A DNA stretch of 29,320 bases from Silene noctiflora (GCA_009801015.1 VHZZ01015219.1:1-29320); one strand, 5' to 3'; counted from the first letter of the stretch, positions 10,338 through 23,600 are shown. Made by a program: numbers and translations. The notes: generated from the sequence alone by a model not told the origin.

Positions 10338-11732
10338 AAATTTGGAAGGACGACTTTTTTGAAGGAAAATACTACACCTGAAATAACATGGAATTTGGGA
10401 TGTTCAAATTTTCAGAAAACCAATCTCTACAAGAAGATAACTATAAACTCTAGTGCATTGTTTGCTTCTGCAATGGAATCAAAGACTCGCTATTCTTTGA
10501 TTTTGGATTGAATAAAGCAAAACGGAACACTGAACTAGTTGCACGTAGCATCATTGACACAATTCTTGACTCATTTTTACATAGGGCTAAGACTGCTTAC
10601 ATCCAATCCCTTATCCCAACATTTGCAGGACTCGAGTAGCACCATTTAAATCAAGAAAACTGACAGAGATACTGACACCATAAAAAATCCAGCAAGTATT
10701 CCTACACAAATATAGGCATTGAACATTCTGCTTACTTCTCGATTTTCCATTCCATAGAGAACACAGAACTAAAATGGTCACCAAATGCTTCAAGATACTC
10801 TCGATACTTCCTACTAAAAAACATCTTACATTTAATTTCCCAAGAACTATACAGCAACAACAACATTACCCTATACGTCAATGGCTCCCGCAAATTGCAG
10901 GGTAATGGGGAGTCGGATGTACTAAACATATATTGTACTGAATAATTAGTAATGTTAGTCAAGGATAACCAAATAGATCAACTACATTTAACACTGATAA
11001 ATCCCTTTTTAACTTGGGATTCATAGTAAATAGTGATTACGGTTTTTGCCTCATGGAGTATCACCACAACCATCATTCAAATCAGCAAATGTATAACCAA
11101 AACAATCAACACACCCAACAGATATCACATCTTCATTAAACTGATATCAATTGTAAAAAGATTCAATAAGGGCATTTTGGGACATTCAACATAAATAATT
11201 AACATATAATAACCCAATAATCAATCATCAAAAACAGCATTAATCCAAACAAACCCTCAATTAATCATAATCAATCATCTACTTTTAATCAAACTTAACC
11301 AAACCATCATCAAACAAACTGCCCACATCCTAAAAAAAATCAACTAAAACATTCACAAAATCAACAAAACACAACAAACTAATCAAAACCCACTACTCTA
11401 AACACAAATCCCATCACAAAAACCCAGAAAATTACATCCAATCCATCAAAATTAACGATGAATTTAAGTAAAGATTGCTTTTTTACAAGAAATTAAGCAT
11501 AAAAATGAAAAGGGCATTAATCAAAATCAACATAAGTCCAACCTAATGATGAATAAATTGGAAAGAAAGAAATTGAAGGAATTAAGTATGAAGAAATTGG
11601 GTAAATTTTGGGAGCGATGAAATTAATTAAGCACACCGCCTAAAGAGAGATCTTCGTTTCCGTGGTATTACAGCACTCTCATAATATGATATGATGGTAT
11701 TGGTAGGGATTAGGGGAGTTTATAGTTTATAC
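10313..11732 (-). promoter_or_regulatory. Promoter, leader and probable leader intron of the WDR26-like gene
   Basis: On the minus strand, CTATAAAC (11718-11725) and GTATAAAC (11725-11732) are good TATA boxes. A CT-rich leader follows from about 11690. A plausible leader intron runs from a donor at 11486-11485 (CTTGTAAAA) to an acceptor CAG at 10380-10378 (TTATTTCAG). This would leave a leader exon at 10377-10313 before the ATG. The intervening sequence is AT-rich with no coding potential. Homologous plant genes can have leader introns, but the exact junctions here are inferred. Confidence 0.4.
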
Positions 11733-13350
11733 TACTTTGCTACATTTTTCCATTTCCATTTTTATTTTTATTTTTGTTTTTTAGATTTTGATTTTGTTAT
11801 TGGATTTTCTTTTTCTTGAGGTAGGTGTCAACTCTCTAGTTTCTACTTCATCTTTTGGTATTGAGGGGGGTGGGGGAAATTGGGGATTCAAGAAAGGAAT
11901 AATGGGATTATACTCTCAAATTGGTACAAGAAATACAGAATAATATAAATGGGTATTAGTCATTTTGTGAAAGAAAGTGTTTAGGGTGCGAATTAGGAGA
12001 AAGGTTAAGGTGAGGAACGTGGTGGAAGGTGTTTTCGACAATCAGTTTGATGGAATAGTGGTATGTCGAAAGTGCAAGGCCACCCAACTGGTAGATGGAT
12101 CAATTTGTAGTAGAAATGGAAGGGGGCACGCGAGTTATTGCGATGGCACACTCCGGCACACGGCACATGTCCTGTTTAAACATGACGCGAGATTGACACG
12201 GTCCGGCAACACGACGCACCATAGACCATGCTTGGGCCGAAGTTTGAAAAAGAGGATCGTGCTTAGCCAATGCATGGCACAACCACACTGAATACGCTCA
12301 AAATACAAAGAAATGAGGTTGAAGTGGATGAACTATTTCGGAACGCTCAAGCACGACACGACGCAACACACCATAGGTCTTGTATGGGCTGCCACTTCCG
12401 TTTCACCGGCACAACAAGAAACTCGTCTTTCTGTGTTTTGACCGTTTTTCTTATCTTGACATTATTATCTTGCACGAGGTACGGCTTGATACGATCCACT
12501 TCCATCTATGATGAGAAGGACGACCAAATAAAAATTTCTGAGGTCTAAAAGAATGTCGGTGTCAACGTGTCATCAATCCATGTGTCACTGAACGACAAAC
12601 ATATTATTCTGCAAGTCCATCGCGAATAGCCAATTGTAACTTATAAGGTAACTTTATTTTCAACATGTGTACAAATTTGCGCTTTAGATATTTAGGCGAA
12701 AAACAACTTTTTTTAGGGATATTCTTATTCTCATTCACAAACCTCTCACTCAAACAACTCAAATGGTCATCCAAAACATAACCCAAGCCCAACTTATCGA
12801 TACACTTTGATCATGGAAGAGAACATAAAGTAATAGTTGATGCACAAGACGTCAAGGAGTTTAATGATTGTTCTAAACTCGAAACAAGACGCTTAAGCTA
12901 ACAGATAGAAATATGGATACAATATATATTATCTTCTGACATGTTTTTCACTTATTTATATTCAAATTGTAGTTATGATATGGTCGAAATGTAAGATGGT
13001 TGTGGTTGGTCAATGGTCAAATAGTGACCAAATAACCGATAATGGGAAAGGAAAAACCAGATGGCAAGTGATTTACTTTTTTGGTCAAGAATGGTGAGTG
13101 ATTTAATTGATGGATATACTAGTATTATATTAACGAGCTAACAAAACTATTTACGTAAAATTGATACTTGTTCAACTATGATATAATTTACATGGACCGA
13201 AAAAAAGAACAATGGTATAATTTATAGTTATAAATTATCCATCATTCGTTTAAACCATCGCCAAAATACTTGAGCTACGCATATCCGTCGACAACAAATA
13301 CGAATGATACCAACATCTAAAAATATCACTCGAAAACATTTCCCCTTTGT
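11733..13350. other. Intergenic region between divergent promoters, with a degenerate repeat
   Basis: No gene is visible in these 1.6 kb. A purine/G-rich stretch lies at 11865-11885 (G6, G5 and G4 runs). The part at 12041-12420 is richer in GC and in CACGACACG, GGCACACGGCACA and similar words. The DNA then returns to AT-rich sequence. Open frames at 11977-12291 and 12270-12548 have no family resemblance and fall in the repeat. Confidence 0.5.
12041..12420. repeat. Degenerate CACGACACG-type repeat
   Basis: Two similar units lie about 145 bases apart in the same orientation. One is ACACGACGCACCATAGACC plus following bases (12209-12238); the other is ACACGACGCAACACACCATAGG plus following bases (12356-12393), both leading into a TGGGC word. 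The surroundings carry GGCACAC and GGCACA words. This composition is typical of a widespread, poorly defined class of plant repeat. No terminal repeats could be set. Confidence 0.4.
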
Positions 13351-13352
13351 AG

Positions 13353-13777
13353 TATATATATATGGTCCATTATCAACAAGATTACATTATCTAATATGAG
13401 CTCATAGCAACACTATTTTGTCTCCATATATCGTATTCAATCCCTTCTGCCACCCGTAAATAAATCAAATTGATTAAGATAACACAAAACACATTAACAA
13501 AATCCAAAAACGAAAACAAATAATAATACACAAAATCCAAATCCAAACAACATTCTTCCTCTTTCTTTTGCGAAATTTCCTTCCTTTGCCTCATTCCCAC
13601 GTTCAAAATTTCACACAAACTTGAGGAAAACAATAAAAAAATACACACACAAACAAAAAAAAACATATTCAAAACTTCCCCTTTTCCCCCAATCATCAAA
13701 TCCCTGTTTTTTTTGGGAAATTTGATAAAAAATTGATTTGGGAATTTGAATTTATTGATATTTAATCTGGGATTTTG
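13353..13777 (+). promoter_or_regulatory. TATA box and leader of the TOM1/TOM3-like gene
   Basis: TATATATATAT at 13353-13363 is the best TATA candidate and would place transcription start near 13385-13395. The leader up to the ATG at 13778 is about 390 bases and contains C- and T-rich words. A three-codon upstream ORF, ATG AGC TCA TAG, lies at 13396-13407 and is in the transcript only if transcription starts before it. Confidence 0.45.
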
Positions 13778-16700
13778 ATGATGGAGACATTAGACCCTTC
13801 AATTTCTGTAAAAGCTTATATTTTGAAAGATGGTTCAAGTTGGTGGAATGATATTAATGCATCATTAGTTTGGCAAGATCGAATCTTTCATGTTCTTGCT
13901 GCTTTATATGGTGTTGTTTCTTTTGTTGCATTGGTAATTTTTTTTTTAATTTGATTATTTATCGTTTTTTTATGTTTGTTTGATTGAATTTTGTTGTTTT
14001 GTTCGGTGGAATTTATTAATTTTTTGTCATTGTGATTTGAATTGTGGTTTTTGGGTGCTAAGTTGTGTTTTTTTTGATAGAATTTGTAGTGGGGTTGCTA
14101 TAATGTTGATGGGTTTGATGTAGAATTGGGTAAAAAATTGAATTTGGAGTAATTGATGTTTTAATTTTTATACAAATAGTTATCATGTGACGGGTTTGGT
14201 GTAAAATTGAATAAAGTTTGGTTGTTTTGGTATTTGATTTGGTGGGTAATTGAGTGGATATTAGGAGTATCATTTTGAGTTCAGTTAGTCTCGTGTAAGG
14301 CGGTTTTACATTGCTGTTGTGTAAAACGGAACCCATTGACATGAATCATAACCCATAATTGTTGAAAGGCAGTTACTAAATGGATCCGTTTTACGGTATA
14401 CTTGTGTAAGACTGTCTTAGACAGGTCTCTGTGTTTGAAGTTTAATTTGGTTGCTTTTGGTGGGTGTTATAGATCCAATTGGGGAGAATACAGTACAGAG
14501 TTCCGGATTATGGATGGACCACTCAGAAGGTTTTCCATTTTCTAAATTTTATTGTTAATGGAGGTCAGTTAATTCTGTTCCTTTTGATTATTTAGCAATT
14601 AACACAGTGATTTTGTTGGTTTTTATGTTGTCACTTGCTTATGTGGGCATTAGTTAGTTAATTAGCTAGCTTGACAGATTGTTCATGATGCGCAGTTAGG
14701 TGCGTAGTGTTTGTGTTTCGCCGTGATATTCAACACTTGCAGCCTGAGGTTTGGTTTCATTCTTAGGCTTCTCTTTCAATGTGGACGTCTTTGTTTATGC
14801 TGTGTTGATTTAATTGGATAAGTGTCTTATGTTACGTTTTGTGTTACATGATCTAGATATTCCAGCATGTCTTGCTCGATGTCCCAAGTCTTGCATTCTT
14901 CACAACGTACGCGCTTTTGGTCTTGTTTTGGGCAGAGATATACTATCAGGTTTGACTTGTTATATTGGTCATTTACTTGTGGTTTTCTCTTATCCTTTGG
15001 CAGTTGTCTTATATTCGCTGTCTTCTTAATTGACTTGTGTGGCAGGCACGTGCAGTATCCACTGATGGCCTCAGGCCTAGTTTCTATACAATTAATGCAG
15101 TTGTGTACCTGATTCAGGTGGGCTCCCATTCCATACATAGAGTATATTAGGAGATTTTTGGTTTCTCGTCCTATTTCTAAACTGTTAATTACTCCAGGTT
15201 GTTTTGTGGTTGACCTTATGGTGGAAGCCTATCCATGTTCTGCTTGTCTTGTCAAAGATGTTCTTTGCAGGTGGGCTCTTTATGCAGGATTCATTCACGA
15301 TTTATCATTTTTTTCTTATTATTTTTAACTCATTAATACATGCACTGTGGCAGGTGTGTCTTTGTTTGCAGCTCTTGGATTTCTTCTTTATGGAGGGAGG
15401 TGAGAACAAACATGTCTTTTACGATAAGAGGATTGGATATCTGATTTTTGCAGTCTATAATCGAAATGAATAATGTGGTGGGATTTGATTCTGTAATTAG
15501 TGATTAACACATAGTATTTGGAATATTCCCTTATCTAGGCTGTTGGGTTGATAGTGCCCTATTTTGAGTGTCAACGCTTGTGCCACCATCTTTGAACATG
15601 TAGAAGACACCGTTTAATTAAAAAAAATTCATTTGAAAAACGAGTAATGATTCACCATGTGATCAAGCTAGGATTGCAGCTACACAGGCACACTAATCAA
15701 GCTTGAGCTCTCGTACTTTAGCTTGCCTTTGTGAGAATTTTTAAGCCTCATTTCCATAGAAGGGAAAAAGGATTAGTCAGTAAAAGTTGAGTTACATGAA
15801 GTCCTTCAAGCTCATCATTGGGAGGCCTGTCCCTTTATAGTCTGTCATCAGATATACCATTTACTTTCAAGAATGTGTTATGTCCTTAATGTTGACCGAA
15901 ATATTAAAGTAGACCTATTTATAATAAGTAACATGGTTACCAACCAGCGAGCCTCATGGTCGGTTAGTAAATTACCCCTTTAGTCACTGTAAAAGTTGGG
16001 TGAATCTTTGATTCAGAAAGACACCTTAGGAAACATTGGCTGTCATTTCCAAGTTGCAATCAGGGGTTGTTTTGGGCTGGAAGGCTTTTATAAAAGTAAG
16101 TTTTTTGGATGGGATGATGATGTTTCCCTTCAAATGTGAGGAGCTTGTAATTTATTTCTGTGTTTAAGCTTTGAAGGCTCAAGGCAAAGATGCTTCCTGT
16201 TCTGATGGAGAGGGAAAGAGTGAAAGACAATTGTTAACAAAAGAGAAAGAGAGGGAGGGACTTTTTAGCGGAAATATCGTTAGTGTCTTCTGTCTTCTCC
16301 CTGATCCAATCATGAAGTAAACTGACCTCAATTGTTTATTTACTTTGTGAAGAGTGATGCCAGTCTTCACGAATCGTTAGTTTGTTATTGAGAATGGTGT
16401 TGTTATGACGGGGTTTCATGATTGTGGTCTTTGCGATGCCTTCGAGATATCTCTTTTGTTCATCGACTTTCATGTGGCTCCTTTAGACATTGTTTTTTTT
16501 CCCCTTGATTGATTAAATAGGAGGCCTTTATAAAGACAGCGTCAAACTTTTTTCGCCAATGCTCGACATCTTAAACGTATGAGCAATTTTTAGTAGGTGG
16601 GATATCAATGAGCATTTGCTGTTTTTTGTGTGTATTGTTGTTTCTCACATAATATTCGAGCTTTATTAGTTTGTGCGGTGAGGTAGTTCATATCTGCTCA

Positions 16701-19055
16701 AGCGTTTATCAGAAATTCCCTCTCCAATATTGTAAGTTTGGCACCATGGTCCATTTTAAGAATACAACATATATTTCATTCAATTTATCAATTTTGTCCC
16801 ACGTCCTATGCTATTAAGCTGCCTGTTTTCGGGTGTCCCTGTCAGTGTCCATATCTATGCAGCCTAGGTGTTCAGCAACTATTTTTTTTCTTCTTTCTAT
16901 CCCATCACCTCTTGACCTCTGTGGTTAATAAAGCACATCATGTAGTTTATGTGGAAGTTATTGACTCTCTTTTTACATAAAAATATAGATACTGTTTGCA
17001 GTTCTTTGAAAGTCTTTTATGGTCTTTCTTGGCAGACTTTTCTTAATGTTGCAACGTTTTCCGGTAGAATCAAAGGGGCGGCGTAAGAAGCTTCAAGAGG
17101 TACATTGCTCACCTCTCTTTATATTCGCAGCGACATAATCTGACACCATATTGTGACCAAGTTATCAAGGTTTTGACAGTTGACTACCAGCCGCATTTAT
17201 AATGCAATGACCAAGGAACGACCAATTCCAATATCAAGTTTTAATCCAATATTTTACCCATGCATTCTCTTTCCCTCGTTCTTATGTATATTATTCAATC
17301 TATCTCTGCAATAATTGTATGTCATGTTGTGACTTCTCGCAGGTTGGCTATGTCACCACAATATGTTTCACATGTTTCTTCTTAAGATGTGTTATGGTAA
17401 GTGCCGGTATCTTGTAAGTAATTAATTTTTTTGCTAGATCTTTACAAAATAACAAGATCAAGTAGCACTTTTAGTTTTCCTAAGTTGATGATGTATCATT
17501 AAATTATTGTTTCCACCAACTTCTCCTACAGATGTGCTTTAATGCTTTTGATAAAGCTGCCGACCTTGACGTCTTGGAACATCCAGTTCTCAATTTCGCT
17601 TACTACCTAGTGAGTTTCTACTTTCTAGCTTCTGTTTGTTTTGTGTGACGTAACATCAACTATTAACAATTATTCATGCTGCCTTGTAAATAATCTGCTT
17701 ACTCAGCTTGGTTATTTGGTCGTTGATGAGGTGTCAGATTGTCGGTATACAAGGGTAGGATAGGAATGTCTTTGGGGCAAAACTTTTTTAGGGTGTCAAA
17801 CACAAGGTGACAAGGCTAAGTGAGGTAGTAGCCAAAATGCCTAAGATGCATTAGTTCATGCCTTCAGCACAGGCAATGCGCAACGCTATGCCAATTCCTT
17901 AATTTTTTCTTCTAACTTTTATTTTACCTTTCCTTTGCCTCATTATTCTATTTTCAAAGTAATATTTTGTTTGTAAAAATGATGCACCTTGTGTGCATAA
18001 GGCGTGCATCTTCACTTTGTGCCGTAGACCTTGTTGCGATGGACTCTCATTGCCTCAATGCGCCTCATGCCTTTTGAAACCGAGCTTGGAACGAGTCAGA
18101 GTTGAATAAAGGCTCCCTCACTCCACATTCGCCAAGTAAAATCTCCGCTACACCCCCTTGAAATGATTCAGAAAATACTCGCTCCACATACCTGCCCTAC
18201 TGCACACCATTGTTAAAGCTCCCACACCACACCCAGCGAATATAGATTTGGAACATACTCGCGCCTTTTACTGATCTAACTGTTAACACTACATTCACCA
18301 TTATAATACGTTAGATTGAATTACTCACTATATGTAACCATGCCAAATGGCGACATCCCCTAGGGCGGGAATTTAAATGGGGAGCCTTTTGTACCAACTA
18401 TCAAGTATCTCGATCTTAACTATTAGGTCAAGACCCCCTCAAAACATAACAAAAGAAAAAAACTACTCCGTATTAAGTTAAGAGTTAAGACTGACGTAGT
18501 TGGCTCAGCTTCATTTCGAAAAAGAAGGAATAAATGGAAGTGTTTTGGAGCGGTCTTTGAGAAAGGCGTCTTATTGCTCCCAGGGCTCCTTGAAATCTTG
18601 AATACACCTTATTGAGTTATTAGTACCTTCATGCCATCATAAATATATCTTGCTTCATTTTAACGACTATTTAAGTTTTTTGAATAACAGTAGAGCCTGC
18701 AACCTGTATATTCGGTTGCGGAGTTACCCTTGGTATGCGCGATAGCCTGCAAAGGCTCTGACCCAATAAGGAGTAATGAGTAATCCCAAACAAAATTGTT
18801 CCCATAAGGATTCAAATTTGAGAGATTTGTTTATGTTATAACCACTTAAGGGTTTAGTCAGCTGTCAGCCCATTCGGGTGTCAATCATGTTACTGTTATA
18901 ATGATGTGAAAAAAAAAAATTAAACTTCTTCGAGTAAATTCTCATTCGCATGTTTCTCTTGGCAGTTGGTGGAAATATTACCCTCGGCTCTGGTTCTTTT
19001 CATATTGAGGAAACTCCCTCCCAAGCGCAAGGACCTGTATCAGCAAATTCGCTAA
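13778..19055 (+). CDS. TOM1/TOM3: THH1/TOM1/TOM3-family seven-span membrane protein
   Basis: Exons are 13778-13933, 14473-14563, 14696-14748, 14857-14949, 15046-15117, 15198-15270, 15354-15399, 17036-17099, 17343-17396, 17532-17609 and 18966-19055. All introns are GT-AG and phases agree, giving 289 aa, the usual family length. An in-frame stop at 13763 fixes the start; the second codon is also ATG. Seven hydrophobic spans are visible at about 37-57, 72-90, 108-128, 145-165, 168-198, 217-238 and 254-276. Family marks are [83 protein letters not shown] and the end LRKLPPKR. In Arabidopsis, members reside in the tonoplast and are host factors needed for tobamovirus multiplication; their own cellular role is less clear. 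I cannot separate TOM1 from TOM3 here. The gene is intact; introns 1 and 10 hold mobile elements. Confidence 0.95.
14287..14428. mobile_element. Hairpin MITE in intron 1 of the TOM1/TOM3-like gene
   Basis: Arms of 47 bases at 14287-14333 and 14382-14428 are inverted repeats of each other without gaps, 31 of 47 matching by eye. The left arm starts AGTCTCGTGTAAGGCGG and the right arm, read in reverse complement, starts AGACCTGTCTAAGACAG. Both contain GTAAAACGGA. Only 48 bases lie between, so the whole would fold as a hairpin. Similar TGTAAGAC-type repeats are common in plants of this kind. No clear target-site duplication is visible and the superfamily is open. Confidence 0.6.
15400..17035 (+). 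other. Large intron 7 (1636 bases) of the TOM1/TOM3-like gene
   Basis: This intron begins GTGAGAAC and ends GGCAG. It is T-rich on the plus strand, as plant introns are. I find no coding frame with family resemblance, no RNA gene and no element with matched ends. Short open frames such as 16738-16980 look like chance. Confidence 0.6.
17840..18075. repeat. Degenerate GCCT/AGGCG-rich repeat in intron 10
   Basis: Words such as ATGCCTAAGATGC, GGCAATGCGC, AAGGCGTGCATC, CCTCAATGCGCC and CATGCC are clustered, some in inverted orientation. They resemble the decayed AGGCGC-type repeats common in plant introns. I cannot place its ends. Confidence 0.3.
18684..18890 (-). mobile_element. tRNA-derived SINE, reverse orientation, in intron 10
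   Basis: Read on the minus strand from about 18885 downwards, the sequence shows a tRNA-like head. An A-box-like part is near 18855-18875 (GCTGACAGCTGACTAAACC). Then come CTTAAGTGGTTATAACA and a degenerate B box near 18808-18818 (AATTTGAATCC, resembling GTTCGAATCC). An unrelated body follows (GGATTACTCATTACTCC, GCGCATACCAAGGG), ending near GGTTGCAGGCTCTACTG. This order of head, B box, then body is that of plant SINEs. Both ends carry a 9-base inverted word (ATAACAGTA at 18684-18692 and TACTGTTAT at 18891-18899). A direct target-site duplication was not found. Confidence 0.55.
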
Positions 19056-20646
19056 AGGTAATGATTTAATGGATAAATATATATACTTATATATGTAAGG
19101 CTCAAATGATGATGCGGGTCCACTACTCTTATTCTTGAAGACTCACGTAAGGACGGGCAGCAGAGGTGAACACTGTCTCATGTCCAACGGAAAGTTTTCG
19201 ATAATCTGGCAAATGCTTGTAGATTGATAAACTCAATCCATCTCATTATGGATGTATCAAGAGATTGTGGTGTAATGAATCCTTGTTCATTTCTATACCC
19301 CGGGTATCATAATCGACGTGTTTATTGAATTTATCCCTATGAGACAACACCATTCATACATCAACAAAGAAATGAAAAAAAGAAAGGAAAAGGAAAATAT
19401 ATTTTTCTGTCCGTGTTTCAAATCTTTTCATCTGTTTGTATGGTGGATGTTATATTTTTGATGGCGGGTTTCTTGGTATAAATTTATGTACTTAACTAAT
19501 TTTTGAGAGATGATTCTCGGACAATGGCATAAATACATACCTCGAGAAACTCTTGATGGATGATCGAGTCTGGGTGTCGGAGTGATTTTACTGTCAGAGA
19601 GAGAGCGAGTGAGCAATACTTATGTACTGGAATGACTTAGATTTGACCGGTAGAGACGACGGACTGTTAGGTTCCTAGCACGTGAGGATCCTCTTCCTAC
19701 CCCATGTTATCGTTGCTTATTTCCTAAAACAATGCATCTTTTGGCTAAACTTGTTGGCAAATGTTGACAAGTTTTTCATGTTCGATTTATAAAAGCTACT
19801 GCATGTTGTAAACCAAAAATAGCTACAGTCAAATTTGACTGCCAAAGTCGAATGAGGATAACAGTAATGCGATTGATGAAATATTGAGCCTTGAGATGCG
19901 CGCTCATGATGACCGTTTAAAACTTCACAAAATGGAATAGGGGTATCATTTCATAAGACAAATTGTTTAGGAATTAGCAAAAATTTGTTGTTACTAACAT
20001 TATATTATGTGCTAGTATTTAGGTTCGTTTTAAGAGTAAAATGGAGTGTTAAAAAAATACTTCACACTGAAATTATGTTATTCTCGCGATAGGCAGAAGT
20101 TCCTCTAGAAGAGAAAGGAAGCAGGATAGCTACACGAAACGAACAAAAATAAAATAAAAATTAATTCTCACTACAACGGCGTCTTGAATTTGTTTTCAAT
20201 TTTCATCAGTTATTAACGAGTAAATGCGTGCTGTGTGGAGTGCATTCAAGCCACAGCGAACCAAGCTGACATACACTTACACTAAACTCTACCTAAAGGC
20301 ATGTAATAAATCCTCGGGTTTCTGAAAGAAAAACGTGAGCTGAAGATGGCATTGGCAAGATATACCATGAAGTTTGAATCATCGCTGTCAACGTATGAAT
20401 AATATTGACACACATATATACACACTAAGCGATCCAACTGAAAAGAATCATTTAAGAGTTTCATCTAACTGTTTTCTCTTTATATACCAGTCTGGAGAAA
20501 CTCATAAATGGTTGTTTGCCTGAGACTGCTCTAGGCCTTGCTTCATCTGCACAATCAGTCGTTTCAAAGCTTCGCCAATGTTTTGCCATGAATCAGCATG
20601 TGCACATGTTAAGTAGATGGGTAATGCATTGATAATCTTTCCTTCC
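19056..20646. other. Convergent intergenic region, 3' ends of TOM1/TOM3-like and TLC genes
   Basis: The first few hundred bases should be the TOM1/TOM3-like 3' UTR; those before 20646 should be the TLC gene 3' UTR on the minus strand. The middle is AT-rich. I see no coding frame with family resemblance, no RNA gene and no repeat with definable ends. Confidence 0.5.
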
Positions 20647-23600
20647 TTAATCTCGCTTTGCTGCCAAAGTTTTTAGCATTCCTTTGGTAATCTTAGCAAA
20701 CCACATCAAGTTCAAAACTCCAAGCACACATGGAGAGACCAACATCATGTAATAGCCAATTGTTGACAGCTGCTTAATCTGTTGGATTAACAACGGGATA
20801 AACCATTAGGCCAGAACTGAACTTCTTGATGATGTCAAATTGTTTATCATAAATTAACTAGATACAAGCAGACTGGCCTTTGTATTTCTCCCTTTCATCG
20901 GGATGTGTCCAACACACAAAAGACGGTTATTACCCTCTTGATGAGTATTATATCTATTGCTTAGCACAGCACATAGTTGAGTAAATTAAAATGGAGAACT
21001 AAATTGATTAAATTCCCACTAGCACATATAAAAGCACTCACCTAGTATCTCACTGATAGGGGGAGGTATTATTGTTAGAAATTTACAAAAACACACTTAT
21101 CTGGGCAATGGGCACAGGAGAATATGAACTACACACACACTTATAAATGGACACAGGGAGTGACAAATTACAATCAAACCCTCAACAAGAAATTCTCGTA
21201 GCAGATTAACAGATGTTCTGGACATCGTCATCTATGCAAATTACTCCGTATTAAACTGCATTCGCATAAATGATTTCACATCCATGAAAATTTACTATGC
21301 AAGTATTGTGACTAGCTCGCCGGGCAGCCTAAGCTTCAGTGGCGTCATGGCATGCAAATAATACCTAAGGACTTGGTCATTTTTATATCTGCATTAGAAA
21401 TTACTTGGCAGTTGTTAACCCTAAAGGTTGTTCCAAACCACCAAGAAGTTGGACTCTATATTCTTTTAAGATTAATTTACAAAGATGATCATTGTCCGAA
21501 TATGGGAAACCTGATGACATACAGCATACCAATTGTAGTAACATTACCAACCACAGTAAACAACGGGAAAGCAAGGCCATAACTATGCAACTTTACCTGA
21601 TCGAAATGAGCATAGATGTGGTAGAAAATGTACATGAACAGAAGTATCCTAGCAACCTGCAAAAAGTGCAACTATGTTAAATCCATGTAGGCTAGTCATG
21701 TCGAGCATTAGAACAGATATTACAAAATTATTTCATTGGTGGTGCAGTCATTTCAAAAGTACTTCCAATTTATTAACTAGTTAAACATTCAAAAAAGTCA
21801 AGTTAATGTCAGAAGAAATCTAGCCTAGACCAAATTAGAAATGAAGATAAGCCATGTTAAACTTGCCTAAAATAATCAGTTTAAGATAAACATCCTTCCT
21901 TTAAGTAAATGGCTAACTCACCAGCCAAGTAAGGAATACAGCAACTCCATTTGCAACATAAGCTCTTGATTTCTTCATACCAACAGCGTCAAGATACCTT
22001 CACCAACAGAAGAATTGATGCAATCTAGGAAAAGACAATTAATCCCTGTCTACAATAGGCGAATACTGATGACGTCTTACCATCTCAAATTGATCCCAGG
22101 TGTCGTCAACTCAGAGAGAAGCGCCAGAAAAGTATAGACTTGTCCCTCCTTAGTCAATATAGCATATACTAGTGCTGACATTGATAGAAGATGATGAAGC
22201 ACCTGAAGAGTCATCCATCATTGAGCGCTACTTAACATTGATCTCCCAACAAAGCAGCTTTTATAGTTACATTTCAATATATTATAACAATAATAATTCG
22301 TTAAACTCCTTGGGTTGAAGTAATGTGAAACACCTTTTGACATGTTTGAGTGACATAGATACAAAGAAGCTTCCACGTTGGTTAAAATTTAATTCTATTG
22401 CTCATGAAGGAGTAAATTAACACAAATTAAAAATTTAACTTACATATTCCATTCCTCCCAAGGCAGGATAAAACCATAGAATCATGGAAATATCAGAAAT
22501 GAAGTATCCAACAGAAACCTGTTTACACAGATATGTTACAGAATAATTAGGAGTTTAGGACAGTGCACTTCCAATCAAATTGAGACAAATTATGATGACG
22601 GATGAAATAAATGACACTACTGAGAACAGTTGATAAAAATCTCCACAAATTCAGTAAGAAAGAATTAAAAGGCATATCATGAGTTTTAATTTTAGGATTT
22701 GATTTTCAAGCAATTGCGATTTGCGAGACGATAAGTTGAGAATGAACTCTTTGGCAACAAAAGTTTAATTAAAATGCTCTGCACACAAACATGTATATTT
22801 TTACAAGTACTAATGAAGGGACACCGAGGTGGTGATGCCGATGTACAAAAAGTCATCATAGATGTGATGCTCATCTACAACAAGACACCATAGGGGGTAA
22901 CACCCTTGTACATTTCCCATCATAAGAGTTATGCATACCATGACACCAAAGATACATTCTGCTTCAGAACACATAGTCTGTGTCGGCCTATGCTTAAAAA
23001 ATATCCCAAGCGTGCGAGGTGGGTACACATGCAATCATATGATGATGCACTGGACTACCGGAGCTCCTATTGGCCTTCACATTCAGGTCTGATCTGCTTG
23101 TATTGTGATTGATAAGATAGAGTCGGATTTGATGTACATTTCAGATGGCTGAAACGTGTGCTTCCAATAGTATGCTTGATTCTTCCGGGTACACCCATCA
23201 GAATTTAGGTTTTAATTTAATTGTGATTTGTCTTATCCCAGGGTTTTGCTTTTCTTTGGGGACTCAGAACTCGGGTGTTCAGCTCTGGCTTGGATGGACC
23301 TTCTACTATCTAACAAACTGATCCACAGTTAGTTGACTCATCTAACAGGTCAACACAAGTAATTAGAAAGAACAGGGGGTTGTTTCATGGATTACTTGGC
23401 TCTTATTTGGTTAGCTGACCTTAACAAAGGTTCGAAGGGGAAAACCCAGACATAAGCTGATTTTCTCATGACATAGAACAAGAGATGTCTTTGTATCTAA
23501 AGCTTTAGACTGTACTTGGTTGGAATAGGTATATGCTCCCATACCCATTCCATGTACCAGAACATACGACTTGCAGTAACACTGGATCAGACTTCCAAGA

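Noticed and set aside
11977..12291. Open frame of 104 codons between the divergent promoters
   Set aside because: It overlaps the degenerate CACGACACG repeat and an opposite-strand frame; no domain is visible.
14058..14342. Minus-strand frame rich in Thr, Ser and Ile
   Set aside because: It lies in intron 1 and runs into the MITE; low-complexity composition explains the open frame.
14827..15138. Open frame of 103 codons on the minus strand
   Set aside because: It is antisense to exons 4 and 5 of the TOM1/TOM3-like gene, which explain the sequence fully.
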